Source of the DNA: Alisma plantago-aquatica
Taxonomy: Eukaryota > Streptophyta > Magnoliopsida > Alismatales > Alismataceae
Direction of reading: 5' to 3'
Assembly: GCA_963693085.1 (NCBI GenBank)
Contig: OY856409.1
Span: 1,535,061,072-1,535,125,071, forward strand
Length of the DNA: 64,000 bases
Every line of letters begins with the position of its first letter. Position 1 is the first letter of the stretch. Positions 21,556 through 34,500 of this stretch are shown here, one piece after another. The notes under the pieces were generated by a model. It saw nothing but the letters and a program-made list of their open reading frames with translations. It was not told the DNA's origin and ran no database searches. Both the position numbers and the translations under genes were made by a program.

Positions 21556-24500
21556 ATGGTGAAAATTGCATTTCAAAATTCAACGGTTCAACTTCAATGA
21601 ATGGAAAGAAAAGACCATGTTTGCATTACGGTGTATGGACTTAAACTTAGCTTTCCAAGTGGAAAAAACAAAACCACTGACAAAGGGAAGTGCTAATTAT
21701 GAAAAAGTAAATTATTGTAAGTAGTAATGTTTTAATAGACTTAGTTTGTTGGTTATGTAAGAACATGTAGGAAAGCACATTAAGCGGTCCATTCCCGATC
21801 CTGAATTGGCAAAAGATTTTCTAAAGACGGTGGAGGAGTAATATGTTTCTTTCGGTAAGTCTAGGGCCAACATCTTGATGGCCAAGATGTGGTCTATGAA
21901 ATATATTGGTTCTTGTGGGATCTATGAACAAATTATAGAAATGAGAGATATTTACAACTCAATGAGATGGAATTATCTATCTTTGATGTATTTGTTGTTG
22001 ACTTAATTTTAACTTTCTTGCCTAGCTAGTATGTATCATTCAAGTTCCCTTACAATATACAAAACAAAAAAGATGGAAATGGTCTATTGGCATATGTGTT
22101 CAAGAAGAAGAGAACTTAAGAATGAAGGTATTCATATTGCATATCTGAGAACCTACATTAAACATGGTCGTAAGGGTAAAGGTAAAATAAAGAGAACTGC
22201 TCCTGCCTTTGATGGAGTGTCCAACCCAACTGATGGAAAGATTGGAGGAAGCAAGGATCATATGAAATGTTTCTTATGTCATAAGAAAGGATATGCTAAG
22301 ATGGAGTGTTTCAAATATAATAAATAGTTGGAAAAGAAAGGTATGATGTCTCTTATTTCATATGAATGACATCTTTCAAATGTTTCATTAAATAGTTGTT
22401 AGCTTGACTCTGGTATCACCGTGCACATTAACCATACATTATAAGGATTTATAAATCAAAAGAAACCAATAGAGTGTGAATGAGTGCTCTACTCATGAAA
22501 TAATTTGGACTCATGCGTAAAGCTTGTTGGCACATGTAGATTTATTCTTGACAATGGAAACTTGCTGGACTAAGAAAATACTCTTTATGTACCAAGTTAT
22601 AGTAGAAGTTCAGTTTTAGTTTTGAGACTAGATAAGTAAGACTATACTTCCATTCTCCAAGGTGGACTATTATCATCATATAAAACTCTAATCTAATTGG
22701 TACTTGTGTTTTAACAAATGACCTTTATCAAGTTACGATAACTCCATATTTTAAGCAATCTTTTAGACTCCAACATGAGACTATTGCTAATAAATGCAAA
22801 CAATTAGATGAGATATCTTCACTTCTTTGGCATAGAATATTGGGGCATATACCCTAAGAAAGAATCCAAAGATTAGTAAAGGAAGACATTTTAGTGCCTT
22901 TAGACGTTACTAATTTTGGAACATAGGTTTAATAATTAAAGGCTAAGCATACCAAGACTTTTAAAAAGGGTGACAATAGGAGTAATAGAACATTATAATA
23001 ATTCATAAAAATATTTGTGGACCTTTCCCACCTTGTTTTATAGGAGAAAAATATGTTGTAACATTTATAGGTGAAAATTTACGATATATACTTTGCTATT
23101 TATTGAATGATGGAATGTACGCTTTACAAGCCTTTAAAAACTTTAAGGTTGATGTGGAGAAACAATTAAGTAAAGTAATTAAGATAGTCATATAATATAG
23201 AGGAGGGCAATATTATGGAAGGTTCACTAAGACGACACAATGGAAAGGACCATTTTTACATTTCATTGAAGAAGAAAGTATTGTACCTCAATATACAATG
23301 TTAGACACACCATGTCAAAATGGTATAGCTGAAAGAAGGAATCCCAAATTAAAAGAAATTGTTCGTGCAATGATTTGTAATTAATCCCTTCCTTCTACAA
23401 TGTGGAGTGAGGCTTTAAAGACATCAATGCATGTGTTAAAAAAGGATCCTAGCAAGTTTGTCCAGTGAACCCCATATGAATTATGGGATGGAAGGAAACC
23501 ATCATTGAACTATATGCATATATGGGATATCATGCAAAAGATAGAGTCTACAATTCACATGAGAAGGAATTTGACCCAAGAACCACTAGAGGTTTCTTTG
23601 TTGACTATCAGAAAGGTCAAAGGGATATAGATTTTACTATCCATCTTACCCATGATAGATAGTTGATACGGGTAAGGCTAGATGTTTGGAGGATCATAAA
23701 TTCAGTGGGAATGACCAACTTTAGAATATTTTATTTATTGAAATACAAGATGGTTCACCTATGCCTACACCTAATCAAAGTCACAAAGGATGTCCAATTA
23801 TTGTTCCCATGAACAATTGGCAGCTAGATGAACTACTAGAAGTAGATCATGCTCCTAGTCATGTTGTAACTAAAAATGTTGAAGATGTTCATATTGAAGA
23901 ACAACTTGAGGAGCATGCAGAAGATGCACAACCCACTGCTAAATTAAGAAGCTCCACAAGACAAAGGAGGCCAGACATTCCATCTGACTAGGTTGTATAC
24001 CTTCAAGAACCAAACATGGAATTTGAAGATATTGACCCTTATCTTTTTTACAAGCAGTGGATTGTGAAAAATACTCTATGTGGTTTGATACTATGAAGGA
24101 AGAACTAGCACCCATGGATAAGAATCAAGTTTGGGACCATGCACCTTTGCTGAAGAATATTAAACCTATTGGTTGCAAATGGGTCTTTAAGACCACAAGA
24201 AACTAAAATGATAAAATCAAGTCGTATAAGGCTAGACTAGTTGTGAAGGGTTTCACACAAAAAGAAGATATTGATTACAAAGATACTTATGCTCCAATTT
24301 CATCAATGGACTCATTTCAACTAAATATGTCCTTAGTGGCTAGAAATGATATGGTTTGCAGACTAAAGAAATCAAGTTATGGACTTAACAGACATCCCAA
24401 CAATGGTTTATAAAGTTTAACATTGTTTTATCAAATTATTCAATTTAATCCTAATGTTTTATACCCATGTACAAACCTTAAGGGTAGTGAGAATAAGGTC

Positions 24501-25480
24501 ATTCTGTAGATGGCATTCTACTTTCAAGTAATAGATTTGGCATATTACATGAAACCAAAGAATTTCTTTCTTCTAGTTTTGATATGAAAGATATTGGTGA
24601 AGCTACATATGTACTCTCTATGGAGACTCATATAAACCGAACTAAGGGTATATGGAATATCCCAGAAGGCATATAGATCTCAAGTTTTAGAGAAATATGG
24701 AATGAAAAATTCTTCAATTGGGCATGTACCTATAGTTAAAGGTGAATAATTGAACACCAAGTAGTGTCTTATCAATGACATTGAATGGAATGAAGTGAGG
24801 AAGATACCATACACATCTACAGTTGGGAGCCTACAACATCTCAAGATATGCACGTGACCCGAACTTGCTTTTTCTACTGGTATGCTTGTCTTTAGCAAAG
24901 TAACCCAATCATTGACCATTCATGAGTCGTAAAGAAGGTGATGCAATACCTACAAGAAACAAAGGATTACATGCTTATGTATGGAAGGACAAACCACCAT
25001 GAAGTTACAAGATATTTAGATGTTGGTTTTGTTGGTTGTCTTAACAGTAGAAAGTCTACAACAAGCTATATTTTCCTACTAGTTGGTGGTGCAGTGTCAT
25101 GGAGGAGTGTCTAAAAAAAAGCTACAACTTCATCCACCATGAAAGTTGAGCATATAGCTTGTCATGAATTATAATCACATGCAATTTTACTTAAGAAGAT
25201 ACAAGATATTCAAGTTGTTGATTCAATTCATAAGCCACTATAGATATATTGTGATAATGTTGCTACAACCACTTTTTCCAATAATGTTCAAAGTACCATG
25301 ACATGCGTACACCTAGTCATAATTCTCTATGTTGTAAATGAGCGAGTTGATAACAAGATGATAATGATTGACAACATTGCGACATAATATATGATTTTGG
25401 ATCCTCTTATAAATGGGCTAGATCCAAGATTGTATGAATCTCATGTAAGGAATATGGGTTTGAGAAAGTCATGTGATGTG
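21556..25480 (+). pseudogene. Old Ty1/copia gag-pol relic
   Basis: Copia order is preserved on the plus strand, though every domain is broken. Gag starts near 21,570 with FNGSNFNEWKEKTMFALR. A zinc-knuckle remnant, CFLCHKKGYAKMEC (its His replaced by Tyr), is at 22,270-22,311. Integrase shows WHRILGHIP near 22,835, TPCQNGIAERRN near 23,310 and PYELWDGRKPS. Reverse transcriptase starts near 24,080 with MKEELAPMDKNQVW and IGCKWVFK, then is largely deleted around its catalytic site. RNase H remains as SRKSTTSYIFLLVGGAVSW and a final DPLINGLDPRLYESH near 25,400. Dozens of stops and indels, including loss of much of RT, make this the most decayed coding element here. Confidence 0.85.
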
Positions 25481-25799
25481 TAATGGTTAGTGTGATATGA
25501 CAATGTAATATTTATGATGTAATCACATATTTGACTCGCTATATCTATTTTAATATTTACTATGACAAAATGTCATTTCTGACATCTAGTTAGACCAAGA
25601 AATAGGTTTTGAGGTTGACCTATTCATAAATTTTATATCACTACATATAGAATTTTTAGATATTGTGGTGAATAGAAGGGAGTAACAATTTATTGATTAT
25701 CAATCACTCTGACTCATACCTAAATTTTTATATAGAAGTGTTTATATCATCATAGATTGAATAAATAATTTTCCATGATATTTTGGGCCAAGTGGGAAA

Positions 25800-26240
25800 A
25801 GTTTAAAATATCCCTTTTTAGTGTGGCCCAAAATAATTATGCATATATTTATTATTACCTATTTTCTTATAGGGACACACCTGTTGGCTGGTAAGGCTCC
25901 CATAACTATCGTGTCTCTTCATGATGGAAATAGAGATAGAAAATTATTATATAAAGATGGGCTTTGGCCCTCTCTCCAGGGATGTTATCCGGTAACCAAT
26001 ATCCATCCATCAGAGAATCAATAGGGAGAAGAATGGAAAGCCCTCTTTCTCAATAGTGTACACCTACAATGTCTTACACTTCCTCTCAATGTGTTTGCTT
26101 CGTTTCAGACACCTTCTCCAAGCGCCACACCTTTGCTTCTTTAGACAGTGTTGTTGCAGCTGCCATTGCCATTGTCAATTTCTCTCAATCGCATCAATCC
26201 CATCATCATCATTGTACTAGACAATGAATGCCCAACAAAA
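25800..26240 (+). repeat. Probable 3' LTR of the copia relic
   Basis: A polypurine-like CCAAGTGGGAAAAG occurs at about 25,789-25,802, where a copia 3' LTR should begin. It is followed by a TATATAAAG box at 25,949 and a pyrimidine-rich leader. No 5' counterpart was found, so the LTR call rests on position and promoter layout only. Confidence 0.4.
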
Positions 26241-26245
26241 TTTAG

Positions 26246-27040
26246 GTATGGTTGTTGAAAATAATGAACTTGAATATTCACCTCATTTATGTTTGGTATA
26301 TGAAATTTGTTACACTTTATTAAATGAGTAAACAATGTTTCTGATTGTGGTTGTACAAGTTTAGCTTGTGTGGATTCCATAACAAACTATTAGTTTGTAT
26401 ATGAACAATTATTAACAATCACAACCAAGAAGCATGAATAATTTTTGGTATAGGCTTTTGATCAAAATGAGGGTGGTCTAAGTTTAACCAATATCCATTT
26501 AATGAATATAATTTATATTAATTAGTTGGATCAAATAGTTGTATCCAATTAATGTAAGATAAAATATTTCACCTTTTTACCCATAATAATTTTACTACAA
26601 GTTTTTTGGATGTGCTCAGATCACTACTATGAGATCTTAATTAGGGTCCATGATTTTATATATAATTGCACCCTGCAATTTCAATGTATTGCATCAAGAT
26701 AAGATCAAATGGACCTCAAACAAATAGAGACATTATCTTATCATTGAAGCAAAGCATGTGTTTCTTTGTTGTATCTGGAGGCTTTGTTTTAGAAAGAGCA
26801 TTATCTACATTAGTGGATCATAGGGAAATAATCACAACAATGAATAATGAGCTCGACTCTTTACCTCATTTTTGGTTGGTATATATGAAATATCTTGCAC
26901 TTTATTACATGAATAAATAATGCTTCCTATGGTGCCTCTACGTGCCTAGCTTGTGTGTCTTCCATCACAATTTATTAGTTTATATACAAACGATTATGAA
27001 CCATCACAACCAAAATATCATAGGTTATTTGGAGTATAAA
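26246..27040 (+). repeat. Diverged direct repeat pair, about 210 bp each
   Basis: Copies at about 26,246-26,450 and 26,838-27,040 share ordered landmarks: CACCTCATTT/TACCTCATTT, TTGGTATATGAAA against TTGGTATATATGAAA, CACTTTATTA, AGCTTGTGTG, and TTAGTTTGTATA against TTAGTTTATATA. The intervening sequence is unrelated. No coding function is evident. Confidence 0.6.
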
Positions 27041-27201
27041 CATTGATTAAAGTAACAAACAACATAGAAACAAGGCAATGCAAACATATTTTGCATGGAA
27101 TTTTTAGGATCAATATATTGGATTAATTAGAACAAGATATAATAAATACATGTAAGTTGTAGCTTAATTGAACTAGTAGACATTTTAGAATGGGCACAAA
27201 C

Positions 27202-29184
27202 TATAACGCTCTCCCTAAAAACACACATGCACATAACGGAAGCAACATCGAAATATCAATAACCCATGCACTCAATGGGACATTACATAAAACTGACATA
27301 CATAACAATAATATATTAATAAAAGAATTAAAGGTAAACTTCTCCCCACTATTCTTACAAAAGGAAACATTAAGACTATCACATGGAAAATACTCATTCT
27401 CTCATCTTGTGAATAAGTATTCATACCAAATTAGTAAGATGTTAATTTTTGAGTTCTGTCCAATAGGACCAAGATAAAAACATTACATAATTTTCTGGGG
27501 TGGGATAGATCTATAATGTAAAGAGTGATATGCCCACAATATTATTTTTTAATCTTAGGTTTTACAGGACATTGCACGTCAAAAGCAAGTTAAAACCAAC
27601 ACGCGATACATCATTGAAATAAACTAGGAAATCTCACAAATAGCCATTAACGTCGTTACGCATCATCAAAACATGCGAGGACACAAAGAGGAAAATTGCT
27701 GGCCCATTGTTCATCTTCAATGTGTGCAAGAACACAACTTGACCATGATGCATACAACACTTCAAGAGAAAGCAAAGGTATAAAATTATTCAGGAGAACA
27801 AGGTGAATTGAATGAGCTATCGCTTTTTGTCCATGGTAGTCATATCAGCTCGTAGGGATCACCAAAAGTCATTAATCCTATGGCTCAATTCAAAAATTTA
27901 GTCAAGACGTCAATCATAATCAAACCAACAATATTAATAGATTTGTGAGATCACCACGAAGCTCACAAGACACTGCGGTGGTCATGGCGATGACCGAAAG
28001 CTAGATATTTCTAGAAAACACTATGCAAGCTCAAAATTGGTCAAACATGGAATGCCTACCCTAGGGTTGAATGGAGGGGTTGATAAGCTTTGTGGTGGTA
28101 CTAGGAAGTGTTACGATCCTTCTTCGTTGTCTTGGGAAGTCTAGATTTTGTCTCTCAAGATCTGGCTGCAAGCTTCTTTGTGAGCTTCACCTATATGGAG
28201 GGTCATAGTTCTCCATCAAGTTCCAGGTACTGGGAAGGGTTGTTGGGGGTCTAATGATGGTTGAGGTCAAATTAATTGGACTGGTACGATCCATGGTGGA
28301 TATTCTCTACAAGTTGGATAGAGGTGGAAGATGAGTCAGGTTTGGGTGCTCGGGGTTAATATGGTTGAAATTGGCATACATTTAGGGTTTTTATGATGTT
28401 AAGTGAGGTTTTGGGGTCCTTTATTTCTGATGCCAAGGCTATAGATTAGGAGAAACAAGAGGTTGGGCATTTTCTAAAGATGGATATGGGATATTCTAAG
28501 GTTCATTGGATTTAGGGGAGAATGAGGATCTCAGAGGTGTTTTTTTCTAGCAAAGATGATCAGAGATAGACAGACTATCAGGGTTTCGAGAGTCCACATT
28601 GGAGCGGGTCATCGTTCCCTCTTCGGACAGGAGAGGTCGTGAGGAAGTGGATGATATGGAATCCCTTCGATCTGGATCACATGACTCAAATAGAGCTCGT
28701 GATTAGCGTGACAACTACTTAGTCAAAATTCGATTAAAATAGAGTCAGGAAAAAATATGATTTATCTGGTTTAATATTTTATAGATATTGAAATTAGTTT
28801 GTTCTTTCGAAATTTATTTGGGGTGCTAAATATTATCTAAAAATTCTGATAATAGGTAGGTATACTAACTTGATAGTGACAAATCCATGTATCTACTTTA
28901 TTTCTTCTTTTAAGCCATGTAAGTGATTGTTTTCCATATTTGGAGTCCTAAAGAGATACATTTATTACAAGTTCTTTATAATGACTAAGATTTCAAAAGA
29001 TGGGTAATTTCTATATGATATCGTTTGTTTTCTTACATAGTTTATAGAGGAAAAGGAAATATAGGACATGACTATCTTATAATGGAAACCATAATGTTCA
29101 ATTAGTGATTTCTCAAGTGTGCACAATGAGAGTATATATGAAACTCAAATGATGGCACCAAAAACAAATTTGAGGATGTTACTA
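27202..29184 (-). repeat. 3' LTR of LTR element X (minus strand)
   Basis: The right edge at about 29,184 is marked on the minus strand by TTTGAGGACGAACTTCC, an AAAATGGGTAGAA tract and then GTAACATCCTC, which is the usual gypsy end-of-pol, polypurine tract and LTR start. The left edge (27,202; TAACGCTCTCCCTAA) matches the start of the right LTR at 45,831 (TAACACCCTCCCTAA). About 150 bases beyond also match 45,834-45,894 plus 58,679-58,830. Length is about 2.0 kb. A small open frame at 27,190-27,477 is in this repeat and has no known motif. Confidence 0.7.
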
Positions 29185-29483
29185 TTCTACCCATTTTATA
29201 GGAAGTTCGTCCTCAAAATCCATTTGAATTGTTCATGGAACTACCCATATTAGGGTTTTAATTCATTTATGTATCCTAACTCCCTAATATCATCCTAAAG
29301 TCTCATTCTAATATTAAGGCATGACCTTCTTATGGTTAAATAAATAAAATAGACAAACATGTGTATATAACACTAATGAGGTTAGAAATCTATATTGTAT
29401 CATCATCTAATGTGGCAAGGAACATAGCTTGCATCTCCCTAAAGGAAGCTAACTATGGTTCTAGTTCCAACATTGAATCCAAC
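29185..29483 (-). mobile_element. Internal region of element X, left part
   Basis: The 3' end of X's internal sequence, up to the LARD-like element that begins at 29,484. It has no coding frame apart from the short end-of-pol remnant next to the LTR. The rest of X's internal sequence is at 45,262-45,830, giving a total of only about 0.87 kb. Confidence 0.6.
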
Positions 29484-29715
29484 TGTGATGACCCTAAATT
29501 TAGGGTTCTGATACCTAATATAGTATTTGAATACATACCTAGAGTAAACTGTTCTAAGGAAGAATCTTGAAGTTTGACTTGGTAAACAAACTAATTCCCT
29601 TATGTATATCTAATGTTGGGAGTTAAGTGAGATTCATTGGAGTTGTAGTAGCAATCTTTATTATAAGGAAGGTTAATGATGATCAATGACAGTTTGATTT
29701 TGATGATGTAATGAT

Positions 29716-29720
29716 GCTCC
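29716..29720. repeat. Copia target-site duplication, left copy
   Basis: GCTCC at 29,716-29,720 against ACTCC at 37,928-37,932 (4/5). The uninterrupted sister LTR at about 42,740 reads GATGCTCCTATACTAG, which is the empty site and supports the junctions. Confidence 0.8.
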
Positions 29721-30430
29721 TATAGGGTTTTATAGAGAAAACATGTGCGGCAGAAGCAATAAAATCCACACAACCCGAAACAGGATCTCGTCGACAACAA
29801 CATATTTGGAAAGAGTGTTTGCAGGATAAACCTTATCGCAGAGCAAGTCCGGCAATGTCCTGATGCACGACGGTGCAACGCTGCTTGTCTACGCGGACGG
29901 AACTTCTCTCCCGTTCATTGTCACATGTTGATCCGGTGGCGCTCCTTTGCGGCAGTGATGTCCGCCGCTCGTAGCGCGTACAGGTGGTCATCAACATCCT
30001 CCAAACGTAGGCGTCAATGCGTCTGCGTCTCTACTTCGTCCACACAGATGGACGGAACTCCACGTCGCACTTCTCAAGCCGGCGGGAAGGAGTGTGTCTC
30101 TGCGGCGGCGTGCTAGCGGCACGTTTCCCTCCTTTCTCTCCTAAGGATGATGACGGCTAGGGTTTACGTGCGTGAGCGTAAATGGAAAAGCCTCTCTCAA
30201 TATCTTATATTGATATCGACCGTCAATCCTCCTTTAAACAGGATACGAAGGGAAATAGGGTTTCCTAAACCAATCGGTAAACAGAATCGTTGCGTTAATT
30301 AAAATGCTCATGGATTAATTAGAATATTCCGGAATTCATTAATTAACAAAATAATCGCATTAATTGATTAATTAATATCCGACTCAATGCAATCGCTTGG
30401 GATGGCTCTATGGGAATATAAATACCAACA
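29721..30430 (-). repeat. Copia 3' LTR, 710 bp
   Basis: Same length as 37,218-37,927 and similar throughout, with scattered substitutions and no large indel. The adjacent tract, on the element strand, is AAGTGCAAGTGGGAGTC (30,431-30,447), the polypurine primer used by this LTR. The outer terminal base pair is altered (TATAGGG for TGTAGGG on the plus strand). Confidence 0.93.
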
Positions 30431-31577
30431 GACTCCCACTTGCACTTAGAGCCAGTCACTCCAATATTATTCTAATCCATTACATAAACATTTTAGTAAT
30501 CAATGTGATTCGGAGCAATTCCAATCAAAATCCACAAGTATACTCCTATTCCAACACATCCTATGTGTGTGACCCAGTAGGCTCCAAATTACATTGGCAG
30601 TGATATCCATAATCATATTATGATTTAACAAGCAATGATTGGTATCTAGAAAGACTTCATTGCTACCCAAGTAATTGGAGAAGTTGGAGAACAACTTAAC
30701 CTATCATTCATGACTGGTGTTACAATGATTGTATAGTTCTTTTGTCACTGATATCCAGATTGAACTCGAGTCATGGAATTGTTATCCTTTTCAACGTTCA
30801 ATCCATGTTCCTTGTACTAGAGCAGACTGTCTAAGATATATGTAAGCTCAATATCACATATTGACTCGCATCAGCATGGCCATGCATTTCTCAGTCTCGC
30901 TTATCAAGTGGCCGGAATATCAAACTCCCGTAGGAAGGAAAAATTCCATCTACATCACTCACAGTCATCCCCATGTGTCACAGTGCACCCAAGCACCATC
31001 TTTATGGCAATCCTTATTCAGGACCACGGTGGATGATGTCAAAGTACACTGAACGACATGTGATAAGTGTAGTGACTTCAGGTCTAAGAACCACAATCAC
31101 CACCATCATTATGAGATGTGACTCTAACTACCAATCATGGTATCCATGTGTCACTCTCAAGGTGGGTCTATCCGATACACTATTCTCTAACAAGTATCTA
31201 TGCATTTAGTTTGATATCTCCATATCATGGATAATGAGATTCTTCCATCAACCAACATACATTCTAATCTTATGTGTCATTAATGTCTATGGATATTTCC
31301 GCAATAACAACCGATTAGGGACAAAACAAGAATACATACTCTTAACATACATATGATCTCACTGTTCAGGTCATCAACCCGAAGATATATGTCATTGATT
31401 ATATCATTCTATAGACATCTATAAGTTTTATGGTCATCCCACAATATAAAACACAAACATATAGATTGGAAACTTGCCTTTATTGATATGATCAATGTAG
31501 TATTACAAATCGTTTACATAGTATCCCATTACAATCATCGAATGATAGTCTCTATAGGCATACATACCAACAGATTC
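30431..31577 (-). other. Fossil U3-like stretch with a second polypurine tract in the copia 3' region
   Basis: Right after the pol end, the element strand reads AAGTGCAAGTGGGAATC followed by TGTTGGTATG. This nearly repeats the tract-plus-LTR start that occurs 1.15 kb further on at 30,447-30,421. The intervening sequence has no coding frame and looks like the U3 part of a longer copia LTR (an Angela-type LTR also starts TGTTGG). It is absent from the 5' LTR. The short open frames on both strands here are not supported as genes. Confidence 0.65.
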
Positions 31578-31587
31578 CCACTTGCAC

Positions 31588-34500
31588 TTATACCCAATCA
31601 CTCATGAATCTCAATCCAAGTGAACGAACATGTCCGTCATGTTTCTGCTGTGAAAGTGCTTTTGTGAGCGGGTCAGCCACATTGCTTTCTGTAGGTACTC
31701 TGCAAATCTTCACATCTCCTCGTTGTATGATCTCTCGTATGAGATGAAACTGCCGTAGAATATGTTTGGAACTTTGGTGCGATCTTGGTTCTTTAGCCTG
31801 TGCAATTGCTCCATTTTTGTCGCAAAACAACTCAATTGCATCACCAACGCTTGGAACCACTCCAAGTTCAGAAATGAACTTCTTGATCCACACAGATTCC
31901 TTCGCAGCATTAGATGCGGCAATATATTTGGCCTCTGTTGTAGAATCCACAACCGTCTCTTTCTTGGAACTCTTCCAGCTCACAGCTCCGTTGTTCAGGC
32001 AAAACACAAATCCATATTGTGATCTGTAGTCATCTTTGTCAGTTTGGAAGCTAGCATCGGTGTAACCCTTTACGACGAGCTCTTCGTCACCACCGTATAC
32101 CATGAATTGATCCTTAGTCCTTCTCAAGTACTTTAGGATGTTCTTTACGGCTGTCCAGTGACATTCACCTGGATCTGACTGATACCGGCTCGTCATGCTC
32201 AAAGCATACAACACATCAGGACGAGTACATAACATTGCGTACATGATAGATCCAATTGTTGATGCATATGTAATCTTACTCATGCGTGCCCGTTCATCAC
32301 ATGAACTAGGACATTGGGATTTAGAGATTGTAACCCCGTGGGACATGGGCAAGTTACCTCTCTTAGAACCCTCCATGCTAAACCTCCTTAGAACCTTGTC
32401 AATGTATGTGCTCTGGCTTAGGCCTAGAAGCCTTCTAGATCTATCTCTATAGATCTTGATCCCTAGTATATAGGATGCTTCGCCTAAATCCTTCATAGAG
32501 TAAGTCTTCCCTAGCCAACCTTTTATTGTCTGAAGAGTAGGGATGTCATTTCCCATAAATAGTATGTCATCCACATACAATATGAGAAATATGACTGTGC
32601 TCCCACTAACCCTTTTGTAAACATAAGGTTCATCTTCATTTTGACTAAAGCCAAACTTTTTGACTACTTCATCAAAACGTAGATTCCAGCTCCGAGATGC
32701 TTGCTTCAATCCATAGATTGACCTTTGTAGCTTACAGACTTTATTGGCTTCCTTTGGATCGATGAAACCCTCAGGTTGTATCATGTACACATCCTCAAGT
32801 AAATTCCCATTAAGGAATGCTATTTTAACATCCATCTGCCAAATCTCATAGTCATGATGAGCTGCAATGGCAAGCATGATCCTGATGGATTTAACCATGA
32901 CAACTGGTGAGAAGGTCTCGTCATAATCAACACCTTGAATTTGATGGAATCCTTTCGCAACCAATCTACCTTTATAGGTTTGAACATTTCCATCCATGTC
33001 ATTCTTCTTCTTGAAGACCCACTTGCACCCTATGGGTCTTACCCCTTCGGGTGGATCCACCAAGGTCCATACCTTGTTGGTGTACATGGATTCCATCTCA
33101 GATCTCATGGCTTCGAGCCATTTCTCAGATTTTGGTCCCTTAGTAGCTTCTAGATAGGAAGTTGGCTCATCTGCTATGCCCAATTCATCACTGTCTTGAG
33201 TCATAAGAAATCCAAATCTCTCAGGCTCAAGTCGTGTCCTACTAGACCTACGAGGTTCCTGTGTTACATTTGGAACTTGAAATTCCACAACAACTTGTGA
33301 GTCTTCATGTTCCTTATGTACCTTCTCAGGTTCTCTGCTTTCTTGTTGGTCTCGAACTTCTTCGAGCTCTACATTCCTCCCACTAATTCCTTTGGAAATA
33401 AATTCCTTTTCAAGAAATAGAGCAGTCCTAGCAACAAACACTTTGTTGTCAGTTGGTGTGTAGAAGTAGTATCCCCGAGTTTCCTTGGGGTATCCAACAA
33501 AATAGCATTTTTCTTATTTGGGTCCAAGATTTTCAGGAAATTGTTTCCTAAGATAAGCTTCACATCCCCAAATCTTTAACATAGACAATTTGGACGATTC
33601 CCATTCCATATCTCATATGGTGTCTTTTGAACCGATTTGGAAGGTACACGGTTAAGTGTAAACACTGCAGTTTCAAGAGCATATCCCCAGAACGATATTG
33701 GAAGTTCGGTTGAACTCATCATTGATCGTACCATGTCTAATAATGTACGATTCCTTCTTTCTGACACACCATTATGTTGTGGTGTACCAGGTGGAGTCCA
33801 TTGTGATACAATACCATGGTCTCTCAGAAGGTCCTCAAACTCTTGGCTTAAGTATTCGCCACCTCGATCTGAACGGAGTGCTTTAATACTCTTACCAAGT
33901 TGCTTCTCTACTTCATTCATGAAAGTCTTGAACATTTCAAGAGTTTCTGACTTGTGTTATATAAGATATACATAGCCATACCTACTGAGGTCATCAGTGA
34001 AGGTAATGAAGTATTGATAGCCTCCTCTAGCATTTGATCTAAAAGGTACACATACATCAGTATGTATGAGCCCTAGCAGATTACTGGCTCTCTCACTGTG
34101 TCCAGTGAAAGGAGTTTTGGTCATCTTCCCTAATAAACAAGCCTCACATGTCTCTAATGATTCAAAATCAAAAGAGTCTAGATAACCATCCTTATGGAGT
34201 CTAGATATGCGCTTCTCGTTTATGTGCCCAAGATGACAATGCCATAAGAATGTTTTGTTTGAGTTGTCAAGTTTTAACCTTTTAGTATTTACGTTGTATA
34301 TGCTAGTCTCAAGTTCTAACAAGTATATACCATAAGACATAGGGGCATTGCCATAAAAGATCTCATCTTTAGATATAGAAATAATTCCATTCTTAATGTG
34401 AAATTCAAATCCACTCTTGTCCATACAAGATACAGAAATAATATTTCTATTAATGGCAGGTACATAATAGCAATTCTCTAATTCTATTATAAGGCCCATA

